26,976 nucleotides of DNA from NCBI GenBank assembly GCA_035547155.1, contig DASZVJ010000026.1, positions 1 to 26,976 on the forward strand, given 5' to 3'. Position 1 is the stretch's first letter; each line of letters begins with the position of its first letter. A program made the translations under genes and the position numbers. The DNA comes from CAZNMF01 sp035547155. Its GTDB lineage: Bacteria; Acidobacteriota; Vicinamibacteria; Vicinamibacterales; SCN-69-37. Shown one piece after another: positions 16,209-24,054 of this stretch. The notes below the pieces were generated by a model, which saw only the letters and a list, made by a program, of their open reading frames with translations, was not told the DNA's origin and did no database searches.

Positions 16209-16227
16209 ATGTCCCGATGTCCCGAGG
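16209..16227. repeat. Two tandem GATGTCCC units between convergent genes
   Basis: GATGTCCC occurs twice nine bases apart (GATGTCCCGATGTCCCGAGG) in the 106-base gap between the convergent NYN and ADOP genes. It resembles the longer GGACCAAG tract at 24871 in style. No terminator hairpin with a T-run is seen. Confidence 0.45.
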
Positions 16228-16256
16228 ATTCGGTAGTCCTAGTCCCTTCGTCCCCC

Positions 16257-18977
16257 TCAGAGCCCTCGCAGAATCCCCGCCGGATCCGCGTTCGCCGCGC
16301 GGCGTGCGGGCAGATAGCAGGCGGCGAGGACGACGAGGGCGACGAGCGCGGGCACCACGATCAGCACGAGCCAATCGAAGCGCGGGACTTCGCCGACGAG
16401 ATTCGCGGTGACGCGCAAGGCGACGAGCGCGAGCGGCAGGCCGAGCGCGGCGCCGACGAGCGTGACGCGCGCGCCTTCGCGCAGGACCAGCGCGAAGACG
16501 TCGCGGCGATCGGCGCCGACGGTCATGCGGATCGCGATCTCGCGCAGGCGCTGCGCGACCGCCTGCGAGACGATGCCGTAGAGGCCAACCGCGGCGAGCA
16601 GCAGGCCGATCACGCCGGACACCGTGAGGATGCTCGCGGCGGCGCGGCGCGGGTAGAGCATGTCGTCGACGATCTGTCCGATCGTCCGCATGCGATAGAC
16701 GACGCCCGTCGGATCGGCGTCCGCGACGGCCGCGCGCAGACTTCCGAGTTGCGACGGCGAGCCGGATCTCACGATCAGGTTCGATGTCTGCGGCCGCCAC
16801 TGCTGTGACAACGGCACGTAGATCTCCGGCGTCGGCACGTTCGGTCTCAAGACGGGCGTCGTGCCGCCGACGACGCCCACGACCGTGAGCCAATCGATTC
16901 GTTCCGGCGGCCGCGCGGGATCGTATTGCGCGATCTGCCGTCCGAGCGGCGAGCGTCCCGGCCACAGCCGATTCGCCACGGTCTCGCTGACGATCGCCAC
17001 GCGCGTCGTCTCGCGTACATCGCGCATATCGAAATCGCGGCCCTGCCGTAGCGGAATGCCGAGCGTCCTGAAATAGCCCGCGGAGACCTGCGAGGTGAAC
17101 GCACCCGTCGTCTCGCCCGTGCCGCTGGCGATCGCGTCTCGAGACGTCGTGAACGACGGCTGGCCGCCTTGGTCGGATGTCGGAAGGTTGCTCGCCAGCG
17201 TGACATCCGCGCTGTTCGGAAGCCCGTCGATCCGATTCGTCAACTCGCGGAGAAATCGACGCGCGCGTTCCGCGCGTTCGGCCTCGCGCGCGGCGGACGG
17301 GGGCTCCGGACGCGACGGCAGGGGCTCCGTATAGCCAGTCGAGAGCACCGTGAGATCGTCGAGGTCATAGCCGGGATGCGCCGTCTCGAGCGGCGCCAGA
17401 GTGCGGACGTGCATGCCGGCGACGAGCAGGAGTAGCAATGCGGCCGCGATTTGCGGGACGACGATGCCGTGGCGCAGCCAGCGCCGTGCGCGTGCCGTCG
17501 GGCCGCTCGTGCCAGTGAGCATCGCCACGACGTTGACTCGCAGTGTCTGCAGCGCTGGCGCAATGCTGACAAGCGAGCCCACGATCACGCAGAGGCCGAG
17601 CACGAACAATAGGACGTGCGTGTCGAACGCCGCCGCGACGACATAGCGCTGCGGCGTGTAGGCGCGATAGAGCCGGAGCAGCCATGACGCCAGTGCCAAA
17701 CCGACGGCGCCGCCGGCGAGGGCGAGACCGAGACCCTCGGTGGCGAGTTGCCGGACGAGCCGCACGCCGCTTGCCCCGAGCGCGCGGCGTACGGCTACAT
17801 CCTGCGATCGGGCCATGCCTCGAGCACTCAGCAAGCCGGCGATGTTCATCGCGGCGACGAGCAGCACGAGCGCGACGACCGTTGCCACCGACGCCGCCAG
17901 TCGCATCGGCACGATCTCGTCGTCGGGAGACGCGGGTGTCCGCACGTCGACGACCGGAAGCAACACCATCGGATTGGGGCCTCGGTGCTCGGTCGCGCCG
18001 AGCGATCTCCGAAGACTGCTCGACAATCTCGCCAGGCTCTCTCGCCACAGCTGTTCGTTCTGGACGGCGAGCGCCGCACGGGCCTGATCGAGTGTTGCGC
18101 TAGGCTGCAGCCGTCCGACGATGCCGGTGCCGAACCGCCGGTACGCGTCGCCGTAGATTTGCGCGGCCGTTACCCAGCAGTCGGTGGGAGCCCAGGGATC
18201 CGAAAGGCCGTGGAATCCTGGCGGCATGACGCCGACGACCGTGAACGGCTGGCCTTCGATGCGCACGACCGCGCCGAGCGCGTCAGACGCACGCGCGAAC
18301 CGGCGGGCCCAGAGGTCATCGCTGATCACGATCGCGCGCTGCGTCGTCGACAGGTCGTCTTCCGCCGGACTGAACGTGCGCCCATACGCCGTCTTCACGC
18401 CAAGGACATCGAAGTAGTTGGCCGTGACGATCTCGCCCGGAGCCATCGTCGGCTCGTCGCCGATCGTGAGTGACAGCTGTCGGGCCCAGTGTGCCGTCAG
18501 CCCGCTGAAGACATCGTTGTGCTCGCGAAAGAACTCCAGGTCTCTGTAACTGGTGGTGACAGTCTGACGACTCGGCAGAAACTGATAGACGTAGACGAGC
18601 TCCTCCGGCCGCTCGACGGGAATGGGCGCGAAGAAGGCGGCGTTGACGAGGCTGAAGATCGCGGTGTTGACGCCGATGCCGAGGCCGAGCACCAGCACGG
18701 CCATCGTCGCGAACGCTGGCGCGCGGCGGAGCGTGGAGAGGCTGAAGCGGACGTCCTGCCAGATCGAGTCGAGCCAGGTCGCGCGGACGTCGCGTACGGC
18801 CTCGCGCGTCGCGAGCGCGCTGCCGAGATCGCGCCGCGCCTGACGCCGCGCCTCGGCAGGGGAGAGGCCGGTCTCGATGCCGCGCTGCGTCTCCATCTCG
18901 AGATGGAACGCGATCTCGTCCTGCGATTCGGCGTCGATCCGGCGCCGGCCGATCAGCTTGCGGAACCATCTGCGCAT
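16257..18977 (-). CDS. ADOP-type MacB/FtsX-like permease
   Basis: This 906-residue membrane protein has the full ADOP layout. An N-terminal prefix (RRWFRKLIGRRRIDAESQDEIAFHLEMETQRGIETGLSPAEARRQA) comes before the first helix (FATMAVLVLGLGIGVNTAIFSLVNAAFF). Then come a MacB periplasmic core domain (PGEIVTANYFDVLGVKTAYGRTF), three helices with the FtsX pattern (VRRALGASGVRLVRQLATEGL), a second periplasmic domain (VSAGYFRTLGIPLRQGRDFD) and a second FtsX set (AVGLYGIVSQAVAQRLREIAIRMTVGA). It ends ANADPAGILRGL. ADOP proteins lack a fused ATPase and are usually linked to a PadR gene, as here. Export of a compound or protein, with an ATPase from elsewhere, is inferred. ATG at 18977 has GAGG five bases upstream; the frame beyond it to 19079 is repeat DNA. 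Confidence 0.93.
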   Translation of the reverse strand: MRRWFRKLIGRRRIDAESQDEIAFHLEMETQRGIETGLSPAEARRQARRDLGSALATREAVRDVRATWLDSIWQDVRFSLSTLRRAPAFATMAVLVLGLGIGVNTAIFSLVNAAFFAPIPVERPEELVYVYQFLPSRQTVTTSYRDLEFFREHNDVFSGLTAHWARQLSLTIGDEPTMAPGEIVTANYFDVLGVKTAYGRTFSPAEDDLSTTQRAIVISDDLWARRFARASDALGAVVRIEGQPFTVVGVMPPGFHGLSDPWAPTDCWVTAAQIYGDAYRRFGTGIVGRLQPSATLDQARAALAVQNEQLWRESLARLSSSLRRSLGATEHRGPNPMVLLPVVDVRTPASPDDEIVPMRLAASVATVVALVLLVAAMNIAGLLSARGMARSQDVAVRRALGASGVRLVRQLATEGLGLALAGGAVGLALASWLLRLYRAYTPQRYVVAAAFDTHVLLFVLGLCVIVGSLVSIAPALQTLRVNVVAMLTGTSGPTARARRWLRHGIVVPQIAAALLLLLVAGMHVRTLAPLETAHPGYDLDDLTVLSTGYTEPLPSRPEPPSAAREAERAERARRFLRELTNRIDGLPNSADVTLASNLPTSDQGGQPSFTTSRDAIASGTGETTGAFTSQVSAGYFRTLGIPLRQGRDFDMRDVRETTRVAIVSETVANRLWPGRSPLGRQIAQYDPARPPERIDWLTVVGVVGGTTPVLRPNVPTPEIYVPLSQQWRPQTSNLIVRSGSPSQLGSLRAAVADADPTGVVYRMRTIGQIVDDMLYPRRAAASILTVSGVIGLLLAAVGLYGIVSQAVAQRLREIAIRMTVGADRRDVFALVLREGARVTLVGAALGLPLALVALRVTANLVGEVPRFDWLVLIVVPALVALVVLAACYLPARRAANADPAGILRGL

Positions 18978-18987
18978 CTCAGCCTCG

Positions 18988-19039
18988 TAGGGGGCCCTTG
19001 TCGCGGCCCGGACCGGGCGCCCACAAGGGCCGCCCCTAC
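18988..19039. repeat. Two degenerate copies of the main palindrome, opposite orientations
   Basis: GTAGGGGGCCCTTGTCGCGG at 18988-19007 and GGGCGCCCACAAGGGCCGCC at 19015-19034 (then CCTAC) face each other just upstream of the ADOP start. They would be transcribed in the leader of that gene. Confidence 0.65.
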
Positions 19040-19050
19040 AGAACGTCGAG

Positions 19051-19079
19051 AGCCTACGACTCGCCCTCTCGCAGGTCAA
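19051..19079 (-). promoter_or_regulatory. Possible promoter of the ADOP permease gene
   Basis: On the minus strand TTGACC (19079-19074) is followed after 17 bases by TAGGCT (19056-19051), a weak -10 that matches three of six positions. The -35 lies in the left half of the large palindrome, mirroring the padR-side promoter. The permease mRNA would start near 19043 and carry the repeats in its leader. Confidence 0.35.
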
Positions 19080-19106
19080 GAGGAAATCCTCTTGACCTCC
19101 GAGAGG
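19065..19106. promoter_or_regulatory. 42-nt near-perfect palindrome, likely PadR operator
   Basis: Inner arms AGGTCAAGAGGA (19073-19084) and TCCTCTTGACCT (19087-19098) are perfect over 12 bp with two central bases. After one mismatched position on each side (19072 and 19099), the outer arms CCTCTCG (19065-19071) and CGAGAGG (19100-19106) pair perfectly. A second dyad is nested in the right half: GACCTC (19094-19099), CGA, GAGGTC (19103-19108). The palindrome lies midway between the divergent ADOP and PadR genes and overlaps TTGACC on both strands. PadR proteins are dimeric and bind such dyads, so it is probably the operator controlling both genes. Confidence 0.7.
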
Positions 19107-19120
19107 TCAGCGCACATACT
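19092..19120 (+). promoter_or_regulatory. Probable padR promoter
   Basis: TTGACC (19092-19097) and CATACT (19115-19120) are separated by exactly 17 bases, a good sigma70-type pair. The -35 is inside the right arm of the palindrome, so a bound repressor would block it. The start codon is at 19156, leaving a leader of about 28 bases. Confidence 0.5.
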
Positions 19121-19155
19121 GCGACGCACGCGCTCGTGTCGCGCGTGAGGACCGC

Positions 19156-19482
19156 ATGCCGAAGAACGATCTGCTGCAGGGCACGCTCGACCTGCTCATC
19201 CTGAGAATCCTGGCCCTCGGGCCGAACCACGGGTGGGGCGTGTCGATGCGCATCCGCCAGATGTCGCGCGAGGGCCTCAACGCGAGTCAGGGCTCGCTCT
19301 ATCCCGCGCTGCACCGGCTGGAACTGAACGGCGATCTGAAGTCCGAGATGGTCCCGTCGGAGAACAACCGCCGCGCGCGCGTCTACACGATCACCGCCGC
19401 CGGACGCCGCCGCCTGCAGGCCGAGACGAAGAGCTGGGAGCAGTTCGCGCTCTCGATGCGGCGCGTGCTGACGTCGGAGTAG
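19156..19482 (+). CDS. PadR-family transcriptional regulator
   Basis: The 108-residue protein is a compact winged-helix repressor of the short PadR type: MPKNDLLQGTLDLLILRILALGPNHGWGVSMRI is helix 1-2, GSLYPALHRLELNGDLKSE is the recognition helix region, and RRARVYTITAAGRRRLQAET is the beta-wing and start of the last helix. Ligand unknown; PadR proteins respond to phenolics, drugs or envelope stress. In Acidobacteriota this subtype usually sits beside ADOP permeases, and here it is divergent from one. A GAGG five bases before the ATG supports the start. It is likely to regulate itself and the permease through the 42-nt palindrome. Confidence 0.94.
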   Translation: MPKNDLLQGTLDLLILRILALGPNHGWGVSMRIRQMSREGLNASQGSLYPALHRLELNGDLKSEMVPSENNRRARVYTITAAGRRRLQAETKSWEQFALSMRRVLTSE

Positions 19483-19498
19483 CACGTCGCGCCGTTCT

Positions 19499-19516
19499 TA
19501 CACGCTCCCGCGTGTA
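19499..19516 (+). terminator. Hairpin after padR
   Basis: TACACGC (19499-19505) and GCGTGTA (19510-19516) form a 7-bp stem with loop TCCC, 17 bases after the padR stop. No T-run follows, so it is a weak terminator candidate. Confidence 0.4.
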
Positions 19517-19587
19517 GTTCCTGCCAGGCGTTGCATCGTGCGGCCGGGATTTCGGCCAATTTCCAGACTCGGCGCACTTTGGCGTAC

Positions 19588-19609
19588 GGCGTATCTTTTG
19601 CGATACGCC
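19588..19609 (+). promoter_or_regulatory. Stem-loop just before the small unknown gene
   Basis: GGCGTATC (19588-19595) and GATACGCC (19602-19609) form a perfect 8-bp stem with loop TTTTGC, ending five bases before the ATG at 19615 where a ribosome site would be expected. No Shine-Dalgarno is seen. It may control translation or, if the gene starts upstream, be part of the coding sequence. Confidence 0.4.
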
Positions 19610-19614
19610 CGGGC

Positions 19615-19914
19615 ATGGCTCAGCCTCGCGTGCATTCCGGCGCGGCCGTGTCTTTGGACCGGCGGGCGCAACGTCTTTTCTCGGCCCTCGACGGCCGCGA
19701 TCTCCAGATCAACGGCGAGTCCTGGCACCTCGAGGTCTACGGAATTCTCGAAGACGCGGGGAAACGCTGGGTCCAACTCGCCATCGACGGTCCGACGCAC
19801 CAGATGCTGACGCTGGCCCTCGCCGCGCGCTCCAGCGTCGAACAGGTCATTCGCGCGTTGTCGAACTGGCTGGAAGATCCGGCGGAAACGCAGCCCGTCG
19901 TCAAGATCGCGTAG
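19615..19914 (+). CDS. Small protein of unknown function (99 residues)
   Basis: I do not recognise a family. The sequence begins MAQPRVHSGAAVSLDRRAQRL, then FSALDGRDLQINGESWHLEVYGI, GKRWVQLAIDGP and a helical end (MLTLALAARSSVEQVIRALSNWLED). It looks like a small soluble alpha/beta fold without signal peptide, membrane helix or cysteines. Amino-acid usage is balanced, unlike the Arg-rich readings of other frames, so it is probably real. The ATG at 19615 is chosen; the frame is open upstream to a TTG at 19531, which would add 28 residues across a perfect hairpin. A palindromic repeat begins right after its stop. It is convergent with the PQQ dehydrogenase. Confidence 0.65.
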   Translation: MAQPRVHSGAAVSLDRRAQRLFSALDGRDLQINGESWHLEVYGILEDAGKRWVQLAIDGPTHQMLTLALAARSSVEQVIRALSNWLEDPAETQPVVKIA

Positions 19915-19920
19915 GAGAAT

Positions 19921-19996
19921 GGGCCGCCACAAGGGCGGCCGGCCCCTACGCAGCTGCTGGCCGCGTAGGGGCAGGGGCGGCCCTTGTGGCCGCCCG
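19921..19996. repeat. Two main-palindrome copies between convergent genes
   Basis: GGGCCGCC / ACAA / GGGCGGCC at 19921-19940 is followed by CCTAC, and GTAG then GGGCGGCC / CTTGT / GGCCGCCC lies at 19965-19995. The pair is head to head and fills the gap between the small unknown gene and the stop of the PQQ dehydrogenase (20001). It could serve as a two-way transcript end. Confidence 0.75.
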
Positions 19997-20000
19997 GGCC

Positions 20001-21644
20001 TCAGTACCTCCCCAACACCCACAACCGATTGCCCGTCGCCACCAGTAATTGCTGGCGGCCGTCGATGAGGTACGTCTGCGGCGCGTTGGTGACGCCGCCG
20101 ATGTGCGTGTGCCAGAGCGGCGCGCCGGTCTTCGCGTCGTAGGCGACGAGGTTGTCGCCGGCATCGCCCGTGAAGACGAGCCCGCCGGCCGTCGTGAGAA
20201 TCCCGCCTCCGCCGCCGTTGCCGTTGCCGACGTACGGCCGCCGCCAGGCGATGTGGCCGTTGCGGGGATCGATGGCCGTGAGGAAGTTGCCGCCCGATCC
20301 GACGCCGACTTCGATCTTGCCGCCCAGCCCCATCGATCCGCGCGGGTCCGGATCGGTCAGATAGAACATCGAATAGCCGTTGTGCTCCGAGACGTAGAAC
20401 AAGCCCGTGTCGGGCGAGTACGCGGGCGGCTCCCAGTTGATCGTGCCGCCGGCCGGCGGCGAAACCAGTGAGCCGGGGACGGTCGGATCCTTGCCGGGAT
20501 CGCGCCGCAGCGATCCGTCCGGCGCGACGTTCTTCACCCAGTTGGTCGCCGATCCGTAGCGGCTCGTGACGAGATGCTCGCCCGTCACGCGATCGACGGT
20601 GAAGAAGTAGCCGTTGCGCGCCGCGGTCGACACGAGCTTGCGACGCTTCCCGTTGATCGTCGCGTCGAAGAGGATCGGCGTCTGCGCCGAGTCCCAGTCG
20701 TGCATGTCGTGCGGTGACGTCTGGAAATGCCAGGCCATCTTGCCCGTGTCGACGTTGATGGCGACGAGCGAGCAGGTGAACAGGTTGTCGCCCTCGCCGC
20801 GGCCCTGCGTGTACGCGGGCGTCGGATTGCCCGTCCCGATGATGTAGAGGTGCGTCTCCGGATCGTACGCGCCAGGCAACCACGGTTGCGCGCCGCCGTG
20901 CCGCGCGGCCTCGAGGCTTGCCCACGTGTCGAGGCCGGGATCGCCCGGGTTCATCGGCACGAGATACAACCGCCATTGCAGCGTGCCGGTTTCTGGATCG
21001 AACGACTGCAGGAAGCCCGGCGAGTCGAGATCGTTGCCGGTGCCGACGATCACGTGATTGCCGATGACGACTGGAGCCGTCGTCGAGAAGTACTGCTGAT
21101 TGAAATCCGCGAGCGGCGTGTGCCAGCGCTCGCGGCCGGTCTTGGCGTCGAGCGAGACGAGGTAGTCGTCGGGCGTCTCCATGAAGAGATACCCGTTCCA
21201 CATGCCGAGCCCGCGGTTCGCGATGTGCGTGCCGCCGCGCGTCTTCCAGAAGTAGTGCCAGAGCACGCGCCCGTCACGCGCGTCGAGCGCCCACGCGTTG
21301 TCTGGCGCGGACACGTAGAGCGTGTCGTCGACCATCAGCGGCGTGCCTTTGATCGTCACGCCGGAGGACGGATAGTCGTCCGTGCCTTCGCCGCCGACGA
21401 TCGCGCCGCGTGTGTTGTCGTCGAGCTCGGCGCTCCACAGGAGCGTGAGCTGCGTGACGGTCTTCCGCGTGATCTGCTTCAGCGCGCTGTAGCGGCGACC
21501 GGAGTAGTCGCCCGAATACGTCGGCCACGAGTCCGAGAGCGGCCTGAGCAGCGCGTCTGGCGCGACGCCTTGTCCTTGCCCGGCGATCAGGACTGGCGTG
21601 ACGACGAGCGCGGCAACGACGGCGAGACGTGAGAATGTACGCAT
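20001..21644 (-). CDS. PQQ-dependent alcohol dehydrogenase, methanol/ethanol type
   Basis: The 547-residue product has a signal peptide (RLAVVAALVVTPVLIAGQ) and a full eight-bladed quinoprotein propeller with tryptophan-docking repeats (DARDGRVLWHYFW, DAKTGRERWHTP, DPETGTLQWRLY, DTGKMAWHFQ, DPRNGHIAWRRP, DAKTGAPLWHTH). The metal and catalytic area is readable: Asn273 in GTGNPTPAY, GDNLF, and SPHDMHDWDSAQ with catalytic Asp316 and an extra acid Asp318. The Asp-x-Asp pattern is the hallmark of lanthanide-dependent members (XoxF, ExaF, PedH), while calcium enzymes have Ala, Ser or Thr at the last position. No vicinal Cys pair and no cytochrome domain are present. The start lies one base after the stop of the upstream fusion gene (TGATATG), so it is translationally coupled and co-transcribed. 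Confidence 0.93.
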   Translation of the reverse strand: MRTFSRLAVVAALVVTPVLIAGQGQGVAPDALLRPLSDSWPTYSGDYSGRRYSALKQITRKTVTQLTLLWSAELDDNTRGAIVGGEGTDDYPSSGVTIKGTPLMVDDTLYVSAPDNAWALDARDGRVLWHYFWKTRGGTHIANRGLGMWNGYLFMETPDDYLVSLDAKTGRERWHTPLADFNQQYFSTTAPVVIGNHVIVGTGNDLDSPGFLQSFDPETGTLQWRLYLVPMNPGDPGLDTWASLEAARHGGAQPWLPGAYDPETHLYIIGTGNPTPAYTQGRGEGDNLFTCSLVAINVDTGKMAWHFQTSPHDMHDWDSAQTPILFDATINGKRRKLVSTAARNGYFFTVDRVTGEHLVTSRYGSATNWVKNVAPDGSLRRDPGKDPTVPGSLVSPPAGGTINWEPPAYSPDTGLFYVSEHNGYSMFYLTDPDPRGSMGLGGKIEVGVGSGGNFLTAIDPRNGHIAWRRPYVGNGNGGGGGILTTAGGLVFTGDAGDNLVAYDAKTGAPLWHTHIGGVTNAPQTYLIDGRQQLLVATGNRLWVLGRY

Positions 21645-21645
21645 A

Positions 21646-24054
21646 TCAGTAGAGAAGATACGGACGCGTGAGCGCGCGCCAGCGCGCGTCGGCGTCGGTC
21701 CATGACGCCGCGAGTGTGTCGGGATCGGCGCTGGCTTTCAACTGCGACAGGCCGTCCGCCGATCCGAAGAGCGTCGCGGCCTTGTCGACGTCGAGTTTGC
21801 CTGGATAAAGCGATTCGATCGCCGAGGCGATCTCGACGCCGACGCGCACGGGACGCAGCGTGTCGCGATCGGTGACGAGCATGAAGACGCCGTGACAGCG
21901 CTCGTTGGCGAACGTGCTGGCCGTGGGCGTGAAGGTCTCGGGATAGAAGCGGACGCCGGGAATGTGCCGCGCGTTGAGCCGCGCGGCGAGCGCGGTCGCG
22001 TCGATCCACGGCGCGCCGACGTGCTCGAACGGCGTGTCCGTGCCGCGGCCGACGGAGAGATTCGTCCGCTCGAACGCGCCGATGCCGGGATAGAGCGCCG
22101 CGGCGTACAACGTACGCATGTTGGGCGACGGGCTGATCCACGCGAGGCCCGTCTCGTCGAACCACGCATCGCGCCGCCACCCGGTCATGGCGACGACGGT
22201 CAGATCCGCACCGATCTTCCGTTCGCCGTTGAACAGCCGCGCGAGCTCGCCGATCGTGAGCCCGTGCCGGATCGGCATCTCGCGCATGTAGCCGACGATG
22301 CCCGGCGCAGACGGATCGAGCGGCGGGCCTTCGATCTCGACGCCGCCGATCGGATTCGGCCGGTCGAGCACGATCACCTTCAGATGTTTTGCCGCCGCCC
22401 CTTCCATCACCCACGCCATCGTCGCCGCATACGAATAGAAACGCGCGCCGACGTCCTGCAGGTCGACGACGATCGCGTCGAGGCCGTCGAGCATCTCAGG
22501 CGTCGGACGCTGCGTCGCGCCGTAGAGCGAGCGGATCGGCAGTCCCGTCTTCTCGTCCATCGTCGACGGCACCGACGCGTCAAGCACGCCGCGGATGCCG
22601 TGCTCGGGGCTGAAGAGCGACACGAGCGTCACGCCCGGCGCGGACGCGAGCAGATCGATCGTCGTCGCGCCGTCACGCGCGACGCCCGTGTGGTTCGTCA
22701 GCAGGCCGACGCGCAGGCCTTTGAGCAACGCAAACCCCTGCGCGCGGAGCACGTCGATGCCGGCGGCGACGTCGAGCGTCGCGCGTGCCGGTGCGGACGT
22801 CGACGCGGCCGCGGGCGGTGCGGGGCGAGGCCACGCGAGGTTGGCCGTCGTGCGCGCCGGAAGATCGGTCACGGCGGAGGCAACCACGGTTGCCACCTTC
22901 GCGCGCAGCGGTGTGACATTGCCGCCGCCGTCGGGATGGACGCGGTTGGAGAGCAAGACGACGAAGACGCGCGTCGCCGGATCGATCCAGATCGATCCGC
23001 CGGTGAAGCCCGTGTGGCCGTAGGAGCCGAGCGGGAACAGGTCGCCGCGGTTGGCGGAGTAGGACGAGTCCAGGTCCCAGCCGAGGCCGCGCACGTTGGG
23101 CTCGTCAACGGGAGTTGCCGGCGACGTCATCCGGGAGACCGCAAGCGGCGAGAGCACGCGTGCGGGGCCGAGCGCGCCGCCGTGCAGCATCATGCGGCAG
23201 AAGCGCGCGAGGTCGTCGGCGGTGCCGAACAGCCCAGCCTGTCCCGCGACGCCGCCCATCCGTCTCGCCGTGGGATCGTGCACCACGCCGCGTGCGATCG
23301 CCGCGGTCGTCGGTGCGATGCGCGCGCGCAGCGAGGCCGGCGGCAGGAACATCGTGTCGCGCATGCCGAGCGGCGTCAGGATGTGGCGCGCGACGTATGT
23401 CTCGAACGCCTCGCCGCTGACGCGCGCGACGATGTCTGCGAGCAGCAGGAAGTTGACGTCGCTGTAGATGAACCGCTGGCCGCGCGGCGCCTGCGGCGTC
23501 TCGTCGGCCGCGCGGCGAATCGCCTCGCCGTGCCCGGACCACGTCGTCGTCAAATCGAGATCCGGCGGCAGCCCCGACATGTGCGTGAGCAGATCGAGGA
23601 TCGTGATCCGTTCTTTGCCGTGCGCGCCGAACTCGGGAATGTAGGTGACGACGGGATCGCTGAGACGCAGGCGTCCCTGTTCGACGAGCTGCATGACCGC
23701 CGGCGCGGTGGCGAGGACTTTCGTCAGCGACGCGAGATCGAAGATCGTGTCGAGCGTCATCGGCTCGGAGGCGGGCGTCACCGCGCGGCGTCCGTACGCC
23801 TTGCGCCAGACGATCGTGTCGCCGCGGCCGACGACGAGCACGGCGCCGGGGAGTTGGTGCGCGCCGATGGCGTCGGCGACGAGGCGATCGACGGTCGCGA
23901 GACGCGCGGCGTCGAAGCCGGCGCGCGCGACGGCGGACGATGGCGGCGTCGCCGGGCTCTGCGCGATGACGATCGTCGTCAGCGCGGCGAGGGCGAGGGC
24001 GAGCGCGAGCGACAGCGCGATCCGGTGGCGCTCGTCGCGGCGCGTAGCTGGCAT
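21646..24054 (-). CDS. Fusion of a serine beta-lactamase-fold hydrolase with a NamZ (DUF1343, GH171) exo-muramidase
   Basis: The 802-residue protein begins with a signal peptide (RIALSLALALALAALTTIVIAQ). Residues about 45-395 are a class C beta-lactamase-like serine hydrolase: Ser109-Leu-Thr-Lys112 nucleophile motif, Tyr197-Ser-Asp199 and Gly346-His-Thr-Gly349. A Pro/Ala linker spans about 400-425. Residues about 430-802 are DUF1343: GLRVGLLTNHTG, LFSPEHGIRG (Glu484), DLQDVGARFYSY, DRPNPIGGVEIEGPPL, CHGVFMLVTDRD. Bacillus NamZ of this family releases MurNAc from the non-reducing end of glycans, and in that operon AmiE, a beta-lactamase-fold amidase, removes the peptide. A single exported protein doing both steps of muropeptide breakdown is inferred. 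It is divergent from the creatininase gene and runs into the PQQ dehydrogenase. Confidence 0.93.
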   Translation of the reverse strand: MPATRRDERHRIALSLALALALAALTTIVIAQSPATPPSSAVARAGFDAARLATVDRLVADAIGAHQLPGAVLVVGRGDTIVWRKAYGRRAVTPASEPMTLDTIFDLASLTKVLATAPAVMQLVEQGRLRLSDPVVTYIPEFGAHGKERITILDLLTHMSGLPPDLDLTTTWSGHGEAIRRAADETPQAPRGQRFIYSDVNFLLLADIVARVSGEAFETYVARHILTPLGMRDTMFLPPASLRARIAPTTAAIARGVVHDPTARRMGGVAGQAGLFGTADDLARFCRMMLHGGALGPARVLSPLAVSRMTSPATPVDEPNVRGLGWDLDSSYSANRGDLFPLGSYGHTGFTGGSIWIDPATRVFVVLLSNRVHPDGGGNVTPLRAKVATVVASAVTDLPARTTANLAWPRPAPPAAASTSAPARATLDVAAGIDVLRAQGFALLKGLRVGLLTNHTGVARDGATTIDLLASAPGVTLVSLFSPEHGIRGVLDASVPSTMDEKTGLPIRSLYGATQRPTPEMLDGLDAIVVDLQDVGARFYSYAATMAWVMEGAAAKHLKVIVLDRPNPIGGVEIEGPPLDPSAPGIVGYMREMPIRHGLTIGELARLFNGERKIGADLTVVAMTGWRRDAWFDETGLAWISPSPNMRTLYAAALYPGIGAFERTNLSVGRGTDTPFEHVGAPWIDATALAARLNARHIPGVRFYPETFTPTASTFANERCHGVFMLVTDRDTLRPVRVGVEIASAIESLYPGKLDVDKAATLFGSADGLSQLKASADPDTLAASWTDADARWRALTRPYLLY

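Noticed and set aside
18978..19079. N-terminal extension of the ADOP permease
   Set aside because: It runs through repeat copies and the operator region; the prefix domain begins at the ATG at 18977 with GAGG upstream.
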